This document shows, piece by piece, positions 21,904 to 31,305 of a stretch of DNA of 58,554 nucleotides. Numbering within the stretch: the stretch's first letter is position 1; every line of letters starts with the position of its first letter. A program made the translations under genes and the position numbers. Under the pieces are notes generated by a model, which saw nothing but the letters and a program-made list of their open reading frames with translations, had not been told where the DNA came from and did not search any database. This stretch comes from Gammaproteobacteria bacterium. GTDB taxonomy: Bacteria; Pseudomonadota; Gammaproteobacteria; UBA6186; Azoamicaceae. The stretch is taken from the NCBI GenBank assembly GCA_020054325.1, contig JAGVLG010000098.1, positions 1 through 58,554 on the forward strand, written 5' to 3'.

Positions 21904-24482
21904 TATTCATCATCTGTATTATCATCAGGAGATGTATCTAGTAGCGACTGTAGTTCGTCGAGCTCATCAAGATCATCTATATCTGGTAGCTTATGATCAG
22001 AAAAATCTGTAAAATCTAAGTTTCGAATTTGCTGCTCTAGATCAGCAAACTCTGGTATTGTGGGCAGCTCAGGTAAATCATTTAAATTTAATAAGTCTTG
22101 ATATTGCTTAATATCTGGGACTGGCGGCATTTCAGGAGTATATGGCCTACCGCCCATATGCATAATTAACCGGTTTAAATCTGTTAATAACTTCTCTTTG
22201 CTAGTATTTGGTAATTGATTGCTACCTGGGAAAGTAGTTTTTTGCTCTAAATCGCGTAATAAATGCTGTGCATTATTTTTGGCAGTGTCGGCTGATTTGC
22301 CAGTCAAACGTTCAATATTAGTTATGTCTTTTATTGTGGTTTCATAGCGTACTAATGGATTGCTAAAGGTTTGAATATTCTCTTTACCTATCATACGTTC
22401 TACTATGCTGCTGACCTGCACCGGCGAGAAAATTGACATTGAATTATTGGGTGTTTCAGCAACATATTCTTCCTGGATTAATTTATGCGCTGCAACCTCG
22501 TGCTCTAATATTGCAATTAGGCCGGCAATGCCGCGCTCAAAGGGCTTCAATCCATAAGACTCTGCAAAGGCGTGTGCTAAAAGACTGATATCTTCATTTG
22601 GCGCAGGGGTCACGAAATTACTGTCGTATTGTTTGAAAATTTTCAGGAAACGACGGTGGCGCTCATCAATTTCAAGTAATTCATTTGCTGGCGGCGGTTC
22701 TACTTTCAAGAAATGGTTTAAACGTAATTTCGTAATTGGTTTAGGGTTCGCATAAAACATTTCTGCGCGAATAATTTTAGATTTAAAAAATATGTGCGCT
22801 TCGCCTTCACGCTGATCCTTTAGATCTAATAATTCTATTCTTTGGCGTCTGTCTACTGAAGTATTGCGACTATCCATGTAGTTCATGGTTAAACTACCAG
22901 GATTCATTTGAAAGCTACTAACGTTGGTAACGTAAGTTTCGCCGGCAGATTTGTTGAAGAATTCCCATGTTTCCTGCGGATCTTCTAATTTCATACAAAT
23001 CTTGATATTGCAGTTAGCGCCTATGGATGCTGCTTCTTCTTTCGAAGCTTTTTGAAAGGCGGGTAAATCTTGTCCTGCAAAAACTGCAGAGAATCCTAAG
23101 GAACGGGCTTGAGCTGCAACTACGGCGAAGCCTTTAACTGCGTAATAGCCATATTCATCCATAATACAAACATATGGCGATGGCGAATTGGTGGGCTTTC
23201 GTGAAATAACATCGCGGTAATCGCCTTCCACAGCATCACCTAAACCTGCCGCCATCATTGCTTTTAATGAAGCAATAATAATTTTTCCAAGGTTTGCCAA
23301 CTCTTCAGGTGATTTTTCTAGTGCAGGTAGTAATACTACCAGAATGCGTCGATTTAATACGACATCTTTTAAGTCTACTTCGGCTAAATTGGTGCGCAGT
23401 ATATGGCCGTAAGTGTCTGCCAAAGAACCGAATACCCGGGTTAATTGCATAGTGATGAAGCCATGTTGTTCTAAAACTTCACCAGACTGGTTACCCTTTT
23501 TGGCCGGATTATACCCCGGCAAGTTCAAGACATAATTGCGCAGTGGGTCGAGTATTTGGCGTGGTAAGTGTTCTAGTGGTACTGTTAAGCCAGTTTCGCC
23601 GATAGGAAATTTTTTATCAACTACAATAGTTTCCAATTTTTGTAATAAGAAGTAATCACGAATCGTATTGGCATCTAGTAATACATGACCTGCATCGCGC
23701 ATTACCGTCAAAATCTTCATCAAACTTTCAACAAAGTTAATAGCCCGACCCTTCCACATATCGCCGTTAGCATCACTGCTACTAGCATCCATCAAGCTAA
23801 TTACTAGTTGCGATAACATGCTTGAAGAGCCATTGGCAAATGGATTCATAGTATTTGATAAGCGATTTGGTTGCGGACCTACAACATCGCGCGCTCCAGT
23901 CATGAAGTTGATAGTAAGCAAATCATCTTCACGTCCCATCTTACGTACCATAGAGAATACTTTGGCATATAATGCATTATCGCCTTTACCATCAACATAA
24001 ATAAAGCCGGAGCCATGTAATAACGAATTAAACGCCATTGAAACTAGGGCTTCGGTTTTACCGCTACCAGTGGATCCAAAAATCAATACGTGGGTACGCA
24101 TGTCGCTATTAGTAAACCATAACTCTTCGCCGTTAGATCGATCATTACCAAAAAAAGCAATACCAGCCGCAGGACCAGGCTTATTACTGCCAGGCGCTGG
24201 ATCGTTGTAATCTAGTTCGCCAGAAGAGAGTGGCAATTTAAATGGTAAGGCATGCTTGCGACTTATTGAAAATGCGCATAGGCTAGCGCAAAGTAAAAAG
24301 CAGATATCACTATAGTGTGGTAGAAACCACACAGTTGCAACGGCGCTAGCGTATATCGTAAGATTCGCAATAGGATTGCATAAGAATTCCGCGAAACGTA
24401 CCCCTAAGGCACGAGTATCACGCGCCACCATTTGGGCTGCATGTTCATGTTGGCTTTCTATTCCGCGTACCAGTCCGCTCAT
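21903..24482 (-). CDS. dotL: Dot/Icm type IVB secretion coupling ATPase DotL/IcmO, 859 aa
   Basis: Inner-membrane ATPase that receives effectors for the Dot/Icm translocon. The N-terminal membrane part has hydrophobic segments at about 38-54 and 58-72. Walker A is GSTGSGKT (136-143) and Walker B VCIMDEYG near residue 436. The body around SADTYGHILRTNLAEVDLKDVVLNRRILVVLLPALEKS-type sequence is characteristic of DotL. At 859 residues it is longer than the about 780 of L. pneumophila DotL; the extra length lies in the C-terminal adaptor-binding tail, which is Asp/Leu-rich and ends acidic. icmP/dotM, usually adjacent, is absent. It implies a complete Dot/Icm system elsewhere in the genome. Confidence 0.95.
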   Translation of the reverse strand: MSGLVRGIESQHEHAAQMVARDTRALGVRFAEFLCNPIANLTIYASAVATVWFLPHYSDICFLLCASLCAFSISRKHALPFKLPLSSGELDYNDPAPGSNKPGPAAGIAFFGNDRSNGEELWFTNSDMRTHVLIFGSTGSGKTEALVSMAFNSLLHGSGFIYVDGKGDNALYAKVFSMVRKMGREDDLLTINFMTGARDVVGPQPNRLSNTMNPFANGSSSMLSQLVISLMDASSSDANGDMWKGRAINFVESLMKILTVMRDAGHVLLDANTIRDYFLLQKLETIVVDKKFPIGETGLTVPLEHLPRQILDPLRNYVLNLPGYNPAKKGNQSGEVLEQHGFITMQLTRVFGSLADTYGHILRTNLAEVDLKDVVLNRRILVVLLPALEKSPEELANLGKIIIASLKAMMAAGLGDAVEGDYRDVISRKPTNSPSPYVCIMDEYGYYAVKGFAVVAAQARSLGFSAVFAGQDLPAFQKASKEEAASIGANCNIKICMKLEDPQETWEFFNKSAGETYVTNVSSFQMNPGSLTMNYMDSRNTSVDRRQRIELLDLKDQREGEAHIFFKSKIIRAEMFYANPKPITKLRLNHFLKVEPPPANELLEIDERHRRFLKIFKQYDSNFVTPAPNEDISLLAHAFAESYGLKPFERGIAGLIAILEHEVAAHKLIQEEYVAETPNNSMSIFSPVQVSSIVERMIGKENIQTFSNPLVRYETTIKDITNIERLTGKSADTAKNNAQHLLRDLEQKTTFPGSNQLPNTSKEKLLTDLNRLIMHMGGRPYTPEMPPVPDIKQYQDLLNLNDLPELPTIPEFADLEQQIRNLDFTDFSDHKLPDIDDLDELDELQSLLDTSPDDNTDDE

Positions 24483-24509
24483 TAGTTATAATACTCGTTG
24501 TTTAATTGA

Positions 24510-25130
24510 TTATTTTCTTGCTTCTCGAATCTTGCCATAAAATTCTTCTACTTCAGCTTTATTAGCAAATACTTTTTTCTCGATGCACTTACCGTGTCGT
24601 GGATCATCATAAAGATAACCGTTTAGGTGATCTGTTTCATGTTGCCATACTCTGGCCGGAAAACCGCTTAATTCTTTTTGTATTGTAGTACCAGATTGAT
24701 CTTGATACTTAACGTGGATTTTAAAATCACGACGAATATTGCCAGTTGCTAGCGGTACTGAAAAACATCCTTCCCAGTCATCTACTTTAGTTGCTTCACT
24801 GCTCGCAAAAATTGCTAGACCGTTGATTGCTTCATAGCTAGGATTGATAATTACTTCTAAACCATTAACAGTATCTCCAGTTGGACAATATAAAAAAATA
24901 CTTTTGTTTATGCCCCACTGATTTGCTGCCATACCAACTGCCGCATCCCATGGTGCATTTGTACGTCGTAACTGTTTCGGTTGAATGGTGTAAATCATAT
25001 CAGCAATAATTTGTTGATCTTCGATACTTAATGGAAATTCTATTGGATTCGTTTTGTTTCGAAGGATAGGATCTTCATATGCTGCGAAGGTTAGCAGTTT
25101 AGGTTTGTAGTCATTATTGACGGCAGCCAT
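24510..25130 (-). CDS. def: Peptide deformylase, 206 aa
   Basis: Removes the N-formyl group from new proteins. It has the three family motifs: GMAANQWG (66-73), EGCFS (120-124, Phe replacing the usual Leu) and QHETDH (163-168), giving ligands Cys122, His164 and His168. About 35 residues longer than E. coli Def, as in type II-like or secondary deformylases, so a second def elsewhere is possible. The ATG overlaps the trhO stop (TAATG). Confidence 0.9.
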   Translation of the reverse strand: MAAVNNDYKPKLLTFAAYEDPILRNKTNPIEFPLSIEDQQIIADMIYTIQPKQLRRTNAPWDAAVGMAANQWGINKSIFLYCPTGDTVNGLEVIINPSYEAINGLAIFASSEATKVDDWEGCFSVPLATGNIRRDFKIHVKYQDQSGTTIQKELSGFPARVWQHETDHLNGYLYDDPRHGKCIEKKVFANKAEVEEFYGKIREARK

Positions 25131-26062
25131 TAATAGCTTTCCTCTTGTTGCATTCGAGTACCGATATGCTGTTGATTGCGTTGTTTTGCAAGCTGCACTT
25201 GTTTATGACGTTCACTGAAACGTTGCAATTGATCAGCTGATAACGAATCATAACAATGTGGACAATGTACGCCAGGTTGGTATTTTTCAGATTCTCGATC
25301 TGTTACAGATAACGGATGCCTGCAACCGTGACATTGATCATATTGACCTGGCTCCAATGCATGATTTACTGCAACGCGATTATCAAATACAAAGCATTCG
25401 CCTTGCCACAGACTTTGCTCTGGTGCGACTTCTTCTATGTATTTTAGAATGCCACCTTTGAGATGATAAACCTCTTTGAATCCTTGTTGTAATAAATATG
25501 CAGTAGATTTTTCGCATCGAATACCGCCAGTGCAAAACATTGCAATTTTTTTGTCTTTGGCATGCGCAAGTTTTTCATGCACAAACTTTGGAAATTCCCT
25601 AAAGTTTGTAGTATTTGGATTGATTGCATTTTTAAAAGTGCCAATATCGACTTCATAATCATTTCTGGTATCAACAACTAGTACATTTGGATCGGAAATT
25701 AATTGGTTCCAATCTTTGGGAGTTACATATTTGCCAACAAGCGTTGTCGGATCTACATCTGCAATTCCCATAGTCACTATTTCTTTTTTGAGTTTTACTT
25801 TGGTACGATAGAAAGGTTGTTGCTCGCAGTATGATTCTTTATGCTCTAAGTCTGCTAGCCGCGGATCAGACTTTAAGTACGACAACAAACTATCTATGGC
25901 ATCCCTAGAGCCAGCTACAGTACCATTGATTCCTTCTGCGGCTAGTAATAAAGTACCACGGATTTCCAGATAGAGTAATTTATCTAATAATGGGGCTCTA
26001 AGGTCTTTAAAATCGTGTAATTTGGCGAACTTGTATAAGGCTGCTACTACTATATTGTTCAT
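25130..26062 (-). CDS. trhO: tRNA uridine 5-hydroxylase (rhodanese family, TrhO/YceA), 310 aa
   Basis: Forms 5-hydroxyuridine at tRNA position 34. An N-terminal acylphosphatase-like region ([14 protein letters not shown]) precedes a rhodanese domain with active loop CTGGIRC (about residues 176-182). A C-terminal cysteine-rich segment (CHGCRHP and CPHCY) is typical of the family. Length and order match YceA. First gene of the leftward trhO-def-dotL-tadA group. Confidence 0.93.
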   Translation of the reverse strand: MNNIVVAALYKFAKLHDFKDLRAPLLDKLLYLEIRGTLLLAAEGINGTVAGSRDAIDSLLSYLKSDPRLADLEHKESYCEQQPFYRTKVKLKKEIVTMGIADVDPTTLVGKYVTPKDWNQLISDPNVLVVDTRNDYEVDIGTFKNAINPNTTNFREFPKFVHEKLAHAKDKKIAMFCTGGIRCEKSTAYLLQQGFKEVYHLKGGILKYIEEVAPEQSLWQGECFVFDNRVAVNHALEPGQYDQCHGCRHPLSVTDRESEKYQPGVHCPHCYDSLSADQLQRFSERHKQVQLAKQRNQQHIGTRMQQEESY

Positions 26063-26142
26063 AATCTATGCTAAAAGTATGTTACATCAGAAACTTGCAG
26101 TTTAATCGATTAGCGCCGACCTGTCGAGGGGGTTAAATAACC

Positions 26143-26580
26143 GTGAAAAAGCTATATTTTGTGTGTATGGGTAATTATTATCGCAGTCGTTTAGCCGAAG
26201 AACTGGCACTACACTACGCAGCTCAAAAGGGCATTGAAATCAGCGTTGATTCTGGCGGCTTATCCCATATTCCAAATCCGAATCATCCTGGCACAATCGC
26301 TAAAGCAACTTTATATTACTTGCAGCAAAAAAACATTACTCCGGTTAATGCTGGCAGATTTCCAAAAAACTGTATTGCAGCGGATGTATACGCAGCTGAT
26401 ATAGTTATTCTTACCGATTCTGATGAACAGCATCAATTGTTTTTACAGCAATTTCCAGATTTTACAGGTGAAATAGTACATTGGTACGCACGTGATATTC
26501 AATTTGATAGTTTTATTACAACTACGGAAAGAATAGATAATAGCGTGCGGCAGTTGTTGGAGGAATTATTCCGAGGGTAG
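26143..26580 (+). CDS. Low-molecular-weight phosphatase-like protein, 145 aa
   Basis: The P-loop CMGNYYRS (Cys8, Arg14) near the N-terminus matches the CX5R(S/T) signature of low-molecular-weight protein tyrosine phosphatases. The second cysteine of the canonical C-x-G-N-x-C-R-S loop is Tyr here. A usual DP general-acid motif is not clear; WYARDI near residue 115 is the nearest candidate. It starts at GTG 26143 after a GAGGGGG ribosome site. It could be a phosphatase or an arsenate-reductase-type relative. Confidence 0.78.
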   Translation: MKKLYFVCMGNYYRSRLAEELALHYAAQKGIEISVDSGGLSHIPNPNHPGTIAKATLYYLQQKNITPVNAGRFPKNCIAADVYAADIVILTDSDEQHQLFLQQFPDFTGEIVHWYARDIQFDSFITTTERIDNSVRQLLEELFRG

Positions 26581-26587
26581 CCTTTGT

Positions 26588-26892
26588 TTATTCTTTTAGC
26601 AAATCACCGAAATCAATTATTTTTGCAAAAAAATCTTCATCGATAAGATCGTCTGTTACTCCGTTAATTACGACTCGACCCTTAGTACATTGTTTGGCCA
26701 ATAAGGTAAAAACTGTCCCCCACGTCCGATTCAAATGGTGGAAATGAAAACTGCTCGCAAAATTGGCGTATAAATTTCTGGCGCTGGGATTGAGCCAATC
26801 CGCCGTCGCCCCTTAATAATCACCATGTGGGCTATTTTAATGTCCAATAGACCTTTAAGCTGTGCTAGTTCTGGTTCTCGCCCTATAAACAT
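26588..26892 (-). pseudogene. Remnant of an AAA-type (DUF234-associated) ATPase gene
   Basis: Reading leftward from the ATG at 26892 gives MFIGREPELAQLKGLLD and then MVIIKGRRRIG, the start of the ATPase family that begins with a GRExEL motif and P-loop GRRRIGKT; here the P-loop breaks off after RRRIG and the frame stops near 26713. A second frame, ending at 26588, gives TWGTVFTLLAKQ and further ATPase-like sequence. Most of the gene is missing and the frame is broken, so this is a deletion-bearing pseudogene. Confidence 0.7.
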
Positions 26893-26922
26893 TGCCTTTC
26901 CTGCCTTTCTCTAGTCTAAATA

Positions 26923-27014
26923 ATCCTCTACAAACCTGCAAACGCAGTTTCCTAGAGGAATAATTGACAAGAATATTTCCTCTACAGAAATGCAAATGCA
27001 GTTTCCTAGAGGAA
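26923..27014. repeat. Two copies of a 38-bp imperfect palindromic repeat
   Basis: Copies at 26923-26960 and 26977-27014 are spaced 54 bp start to start and share GCAGTTTCCTAGAGGAA. Each has TCCTCTA at one end and TAGAGGA at the other, so each can form a hairpin around a central TGCAAA(C/T)GCA. They differ at a few positions. They lie in the 616-bp gap (26581-27196) between the phosphatase and the 907-aa gene, upstream of the ATPase remnant. The remaining part of the gap (27015-27196) should hold the promoter of the 907-aa gene. Confidence 0.65.
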
Positions 27015-27196
27015 TAGGCTGCCAAACTAGCAATTTTCCGCAACTCATATTCACATTAGTTTGCGCTTATTTACTTTGAATTTTTACAAATTGCACGCCC
27101 AATATATCTGATCTTACATCCAGTACGCATTAAAAAACTATTTTCGATTGCAGATGTCATATAAACTAGCATGGTTAATTAATTTAGGATGTCCCG

Positions 27197-29920
27197 ATGC
27201 CCCCAAAAGCTAAATCTAAACCGAAAGCAAATCCTAATAAGGCACCACAAGAGTTGCGCCTTTCAACGTTGCAAAATGGCCTGTATTTTTACTTGCTAGA
27301 TAATCTAGGTCAACAAAGTCCTGTCATGCAGTTTCTTAAGGATTTACATATAACAGTTGATCATAGTAGAAAGGTGCTCGTAACTAAGAGGAATGCAATT
27401 TTTTTGAATATGCCAACAGATATTTTGCCGCAGTCTATGTTTTCTGAGAAAACCCTAAAAGGTGCTCATCTAACGTTAGACAAAGACTATTTAGAATTTG
27501 ATCATGATGAACTAACGGATCGAGCCAAATGGCATTATGCGCATTATACTGAAGAATACGCAGATTCGACCAAGGTGCATGTTTACTTTAATAGCAATGG
27601 TATTATTGTAGGAGCAAAAACTACTAATGCAGATGGTACAATTACTCCGATTTCTGCTGACCAATTACATAGAATAAATATCAACTTAGCAAATGTTGCT
27701 GACATTTTAAAAGGTTTGATTGAGTTCAAGGCAGAGTCAGTTAAGGATGCATCAGAAAGGGCTACGGCAGAATACTCTAGCATCAAAAACATTATTAGCG
27801 GCAATTCATTAGAAGACCTTGAAGAAGTTTATAGTGACTATAGGCAATATACACAACTTGCACAACGGTATGCAGATACTCACTTGGTTTTGGATGTTCC
27901 TGGACTGGGGCACGAAATAGAAATTTATCAAGGACAACAAGCTGCAATAGCAGAGGCCTCAGCTGTTGCATTAAAAGCAAATGATATAGATGCCGCCATG
28001 GCAGCGGAGCAACAAGCTGCAATCAAACTAATAGAGCAGCGCCGCGAATTAGAAATTGCAAATGCCAAACAACAATATGAGAGATATAAGCAGCGTTGTG
28101 ATGAAATATTCGGCAAAAAAGGAATCGAGCTTTTACAAAGCATTACTGAAATTGAAAGAATCAGGGATGACTTATTACTGTTATTAGAAAAACCAAGTGA
28201 CCCTAAACAAAAAAAAGATATGCTGAAGCTGTTAAATAATATTGACGATAAGTTAAATACCGTTCCAGATACGGCTAGAGGATTGTTAAAACCGAATACT
28301 CTTACATTAGATTTTTTAAGACAGAACTTCAGCATGTTGTCGGAATATATCGATGAAAATTTATGCATCGAAATCATAAGATTAGCTGTATCATCTAATA
28401 GCCAAGACCTAGAAAAATATCGAGATATTTGTGAGTTTTTATACAAAAACTCAGCAGTTTATGCTGCGGTGATCAAGGATGCTAATCTAGTTAAAGAAAA
28501 TGTCCCAGCTAAAACAACTGGCGCTTCCAAAAGCCAAGGTCATGTTAAACATAGTGTTGCAGCGGCTGGAACATCTACAGAAGTCAGATTATCAAACCCC
28601 TTGGCTTTAGAATGGCTAGAGTCATGTTTCATGCAAAATAATCTGGATGCGTTCCAAATGTTACTTAGACATGGTGTGGATCTAGGCGCTAACGCGGTAG
28701 TAGATGAAACAGATCATAAAAATCTCATGGAAACAATTTTTAGAGTATTAATCCATAGATTCGAACTAGTACGTCAAAAATCGTTACGTGATGAATATGC
28801 AAAAACTCAAGCCACAGGCGCACCGCTTGATACCAAGAAAAGCGATGCTATATTACAAAAGTTCATAGAATTTTTGAATATCATGTTAGAGCCAGAGTTT
28901 TGTAATGGCGCAGTTTATGAAGATAATCTGCGGGGCAGGATGACCCGCGCAGCTCGCCTTGCCAGGTTGCAAAATTTACGTCGTTTTAAAAAAGAAACAG
29001 ATGGAAAAAGGGTAGCTGCTAGGTACATTGTTGATCCTGTGAGCAGAAATGGTATGTTTGGGGTATTTGAATATGCGGTTTTGTACAATTTACCGCTAGA
29101 TATTATAAACATAATCATAGGTAAGATTAATCCTGAAGCTTTCAACCTAAGAATTATGGCAATCTTACTCAGTAAGATGGTGCAATCCAACAACTTTAGC
29201 CTCTTGTTGAATGCTCCTGAAGCACATAATTCTTTGGGTCAGTCGCCAAATTCTAGTTTTATAAGCGTTCCCGTTCATATTCAGCCCAGGATAATAGCTG
29301 ATATTCATGAAGCTAACTGCGAGAAACCTACTGGTAATTTTAGACCAAAGTTTTATGTTTCGGCTATAGCTCCGGGTTCCGCAACTAACCGCGATTTTAC
29401 CGAGCAGCAACTAGCTGAACGAGAACAGCTTTTGCTGCAGTGCCAGACTATCTTCCAAAAGTGTTTCGATAGTGCCAAATCAGACGAACTCGAAAGCTGT
29501 ATAAAACTATTATTAAATAGGCAACGGCCTAAGTCAGAAGATCTTCGTGAGTCCACAATCAGCAGTTTCTTAGACGTGCGTTATGCAGCTTTATTTATTC
29601 TTTTTGCAATGCAGCCAAAGGTTACTACAGAGCGTAGGCTTGATTATTATAAGAACATTATGCAATGCCTGATTGATATTGCTTGGATAACCAAAAATCA
29701 AGTAAAAATTGCGCAAATGTATGATTACTGCATTTTTCGTTTATATAAAGAGTTGCAGCTGGCGCATCCGGATATCGCTGAACAATTAAAAGCACAAATC
29801 GAACAACATAATGCATTAAGCTACTACAAAGATCGGGCAGAGGCTCACATCGGTGGACCATTTGATACTAGCCAAGATCCATCATTAGATTCCGCATCTC
29901 GCCCCAGACCTGGCAGATAA
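27197..29920 (+). CDS. Large coiled-coil protein with ankyrin-like segment, 907 aa
   Basis: No family recognised over the full length. The N-terminus is Lys/Pro-rich (PPKAKSKPKANPNK). Residues about 245-320 form an Ala/Gln/Glu-rich coiled coil, and a helix pair at about 480-497 (NNLDAFQMLLRHGVDLGAN) looks like a single ankyrin-type repeat. The rest is helical, with no signal peptide or membrane segment. The C-terminus is a disordered segment ending RPRPGR. The features resemble Dot/Icm effectors (large, helical, eukaryote-like), but no catalytic motif is visible. It has its own promoter region and stands alone before the polysaccharide cluster. Confidence 0.75.
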   Translation: MPPKAKSKPKANPNKAPQELRLSTLQNGLYFYLLDNLGQQSPVMQFLKDLHITVDHSRKVLVTKRNAIFLNMPTDILPQSMFSEKTLKGAHLTLDKDYLEFDHDELTDRAKWHYAHYTEEYADSTKVHVYFNSNGIIVGAKTTNADGTITPISADQLHRININLANVADILKGLIEFKAESVKDASERATAEYSSIKNIISGNSLEDLEEVYSDYRQYTQLAQRYADTHLVLDVPGLGHEIEIYQGQQAAIAEASAVALKANDIDAAMAAEQQAAIKLIEQRRELEIANAKQQYERYKQRCDEIFGKKGIELLQSITEIERIRDDLLLLLEKPSDPKQKKDMLKLLNNIDDKLNTVPDTARGLLKPNTLTLDFLRQNFSMLSEYIDENLCIEIIRLAVSSNSQDLEKYRDICEFLYKNSAVYAAVIKDANLVKENVPAKTTGASKSQGHVKHSVAAAGTSTEVRLSNPLALEWLESCFMQNNLDAFQMLLRHGVDLGANAVVDETDHKNLMETIFRVLIHRFELVRQKSLRDEYAKTQATGAPLDTKKSDAILQKFIEFLNIMLEPEFCNGAVYEDNLRGRMTRAARLARLQNLRRFKKETDGKRVAARYIVDPVSRNGMFGVFEYAVLYNLPLDIINIIIGKINPEAFNLRIMAILLSKMVQSNNFSLLLNAPEAHNSLGQSPNSSFISVPVHIQPRIIADIHEANCEKPTGNFRPKFYVSAIAPGSATNRDFTEQQLAEREQLLLQCQTIFQKCFDSAKSDELESCIKLLLNRQRPKSEDLRESTISSFLDVRYAALFILFAMQPKVTTERRLDYYKNIMQCLIDIAWITKNQVKIAQMYDYCIFRLYKELQLAHPDIAEQLKAQIEQHNALSYYKDRAEAHIGGPFDTSQDPSLDSASRPRPGR

Positions 29921-30048
29921 TAGCGCTCTGGCAAAAATTCCTTTTTTATGGCATCTTGTTGCCACAGATTGAGATCACGCATTTATGAAAGTTAACTTCA
30001 TAGAGGTGCGCATTTCAGTGTTGCAGCCTTACACATAAGCGATATTAT

Positions 30049-31188
30049 ATGACACGAAAAATTACTACTGTAGTACATATTATTACTGGGCTTGGCATGG
30101 GTGGCGCGGAGCGCATGCTAAGTAATGTTGTAATGAATATGGATGAAGATCACTTCTGTAATATTGTAGTGTCTTTAAAAGATTTGGGCCATTGGGGGCC
30201 GATTTTACAAGAAAATGGCATTACGGTATATCATTTGGATATGCAGCCTAGTTTTTTTTCGCTAATTAAAATATTTAAATTACGTAAAATTTTATTAGAA
30301 CATAAGCCAGATTGTTTGCAGGGTTGGATGTATCATGCAAATATAGTAGCTACTTTAGTGTCAAAAATTACAAAGGTTAAAAAGGTATTTTGGAATATTC
30401 GTTGTAGCTTAATTGACTTCTCTAAATATCGTTTTACTACTAAACTGGTATTTAAATTGGGTGCGCTATTATCGCAGCAGCCAACTGCAATTTTAAACAA
30501 TTCTAAAGCCTCAATACGTCAGCACGAATTGCATGGGTATAGTAATACAAACACAATTCTTGTGCCGAACGGTTTTGACATACATAAATTTAAGCCAGAT
30601 CCGGAAATCTACCGTAATTTCAGAGTAATGCAACAATTACCAACAGATGCAATTTTAATTGGTATAGTGGCACGTTTCGATCCTATGAAAGATCATGCTA
30701 CCTTTATACATGCTGCTACGATTATGGCGCAGTTAAATCCCAAAGTTTATTTTATTTGTGCTGGTACTGGTATGAACTCTAAAAATACTACAATTTATAA
30801 TTTAATTATGGCAAACGCATTACAAGAGCGTGTATTTTTGTTAGATCAGGTTAACGAAGTACAATATTTATTGCCTGCTTTAGACTATTTAACCCAAACC
30901 TCTACCTTTGGTGAAGGCTTTCCAAATGTTGTAGCTGAAGCCATGAGTTGCGGCGTAGAGTGTTTTGTTACTAATGTTGGCGAATCCCTAGAAATTGTCG
31001 GTAATTTCGGCTTTGAAATTCCAAAGCAAGATCCATATGCTATTGCGCAGGCATGGAAAACAGCTATTGCTAGAGATGCGGATGATATAAATGCAGCGCG
31101 GCATGCGGCGCGCCTACATATAATTGCAAATTATTCTATTGAGAAGGTAGCTAATATTTATAGTGAGATTTATTCAAGGGGCTTTTGA
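30049..31188 (+). CDS. GT4-family glycosyltransferase, 379 aa
   Basis: Retaining glycosyltransferase of GT-B fold. The N-terminal domain has GLGMGGAERML, the usual acceptor-side glycine loop of GT4. The C-terminal donor domain has GIVARFDPMKDH and the EX7E-like block GEGFPNVVAEAMSCG followed by TNVGESLEIV. Length is normal. First gene of the polysaccharide cluster, with a 118-bp gap to the sulfotransferase gene. Sugar specificity unknown. Confidence 0.9.
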   Translation: MTRKITTVVHIITGLGMGGAERMLSNVVMNMDEDHFCNIVVSLKDLGHWGPILQENGITVYHLDMQPSFFSLIKIFKLRKILLEHKPDCLQGWMYHANIVATLVSKITKVKKVFWNIRCSLIDFSKYRFTTKLVFKLGALLSQQPTAILNNSKASIRQHELHGYSNTNTILVPNGFDIHKFKPDPEIYRNFRVMQQLPTDAILIGIVARFDPMKDHATFIHAATIMAQLNPKVYFICAGTGMNSKNTTIYNLIMANALQERVFLLDQVNEVQYLLPALDYLTQTSTFGEGFPNVVAEAMSCGVECFVTNVGESLEIVGNFGFEIPKQDPYAIAQAWKTAIARDADDINAARHAARLHIIANYSIEKVANIYSEIYSRGF

Positions 31189-31305
31189 ATATTTAGTTTG
31201 GCTCATAATATGGCAGGACCGGTAAAATTTATTAGCGGCGTCGGCCGCAAATAATTTCGATCATCAAGAGGATAAATCTAATATTATGCATATCAAGGAG
31301 GATAC

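Noticed and set aside
27928-28446. 172-residue minus-strand frame inside the 907-aa gene
   Set aside because: Ser/Cys/Phe-rich shadow of the coiled coil with no promoter, ribosome site or recognisable domain.
29995-30020. Near-palindrome TATGAA/TTCATA upstream of the first glycosyltransferase gene
   Set aside because: The arms are short and broken by an extra base, and no second copy was seen, so it cannot be told from chance in AT-rich DNA.
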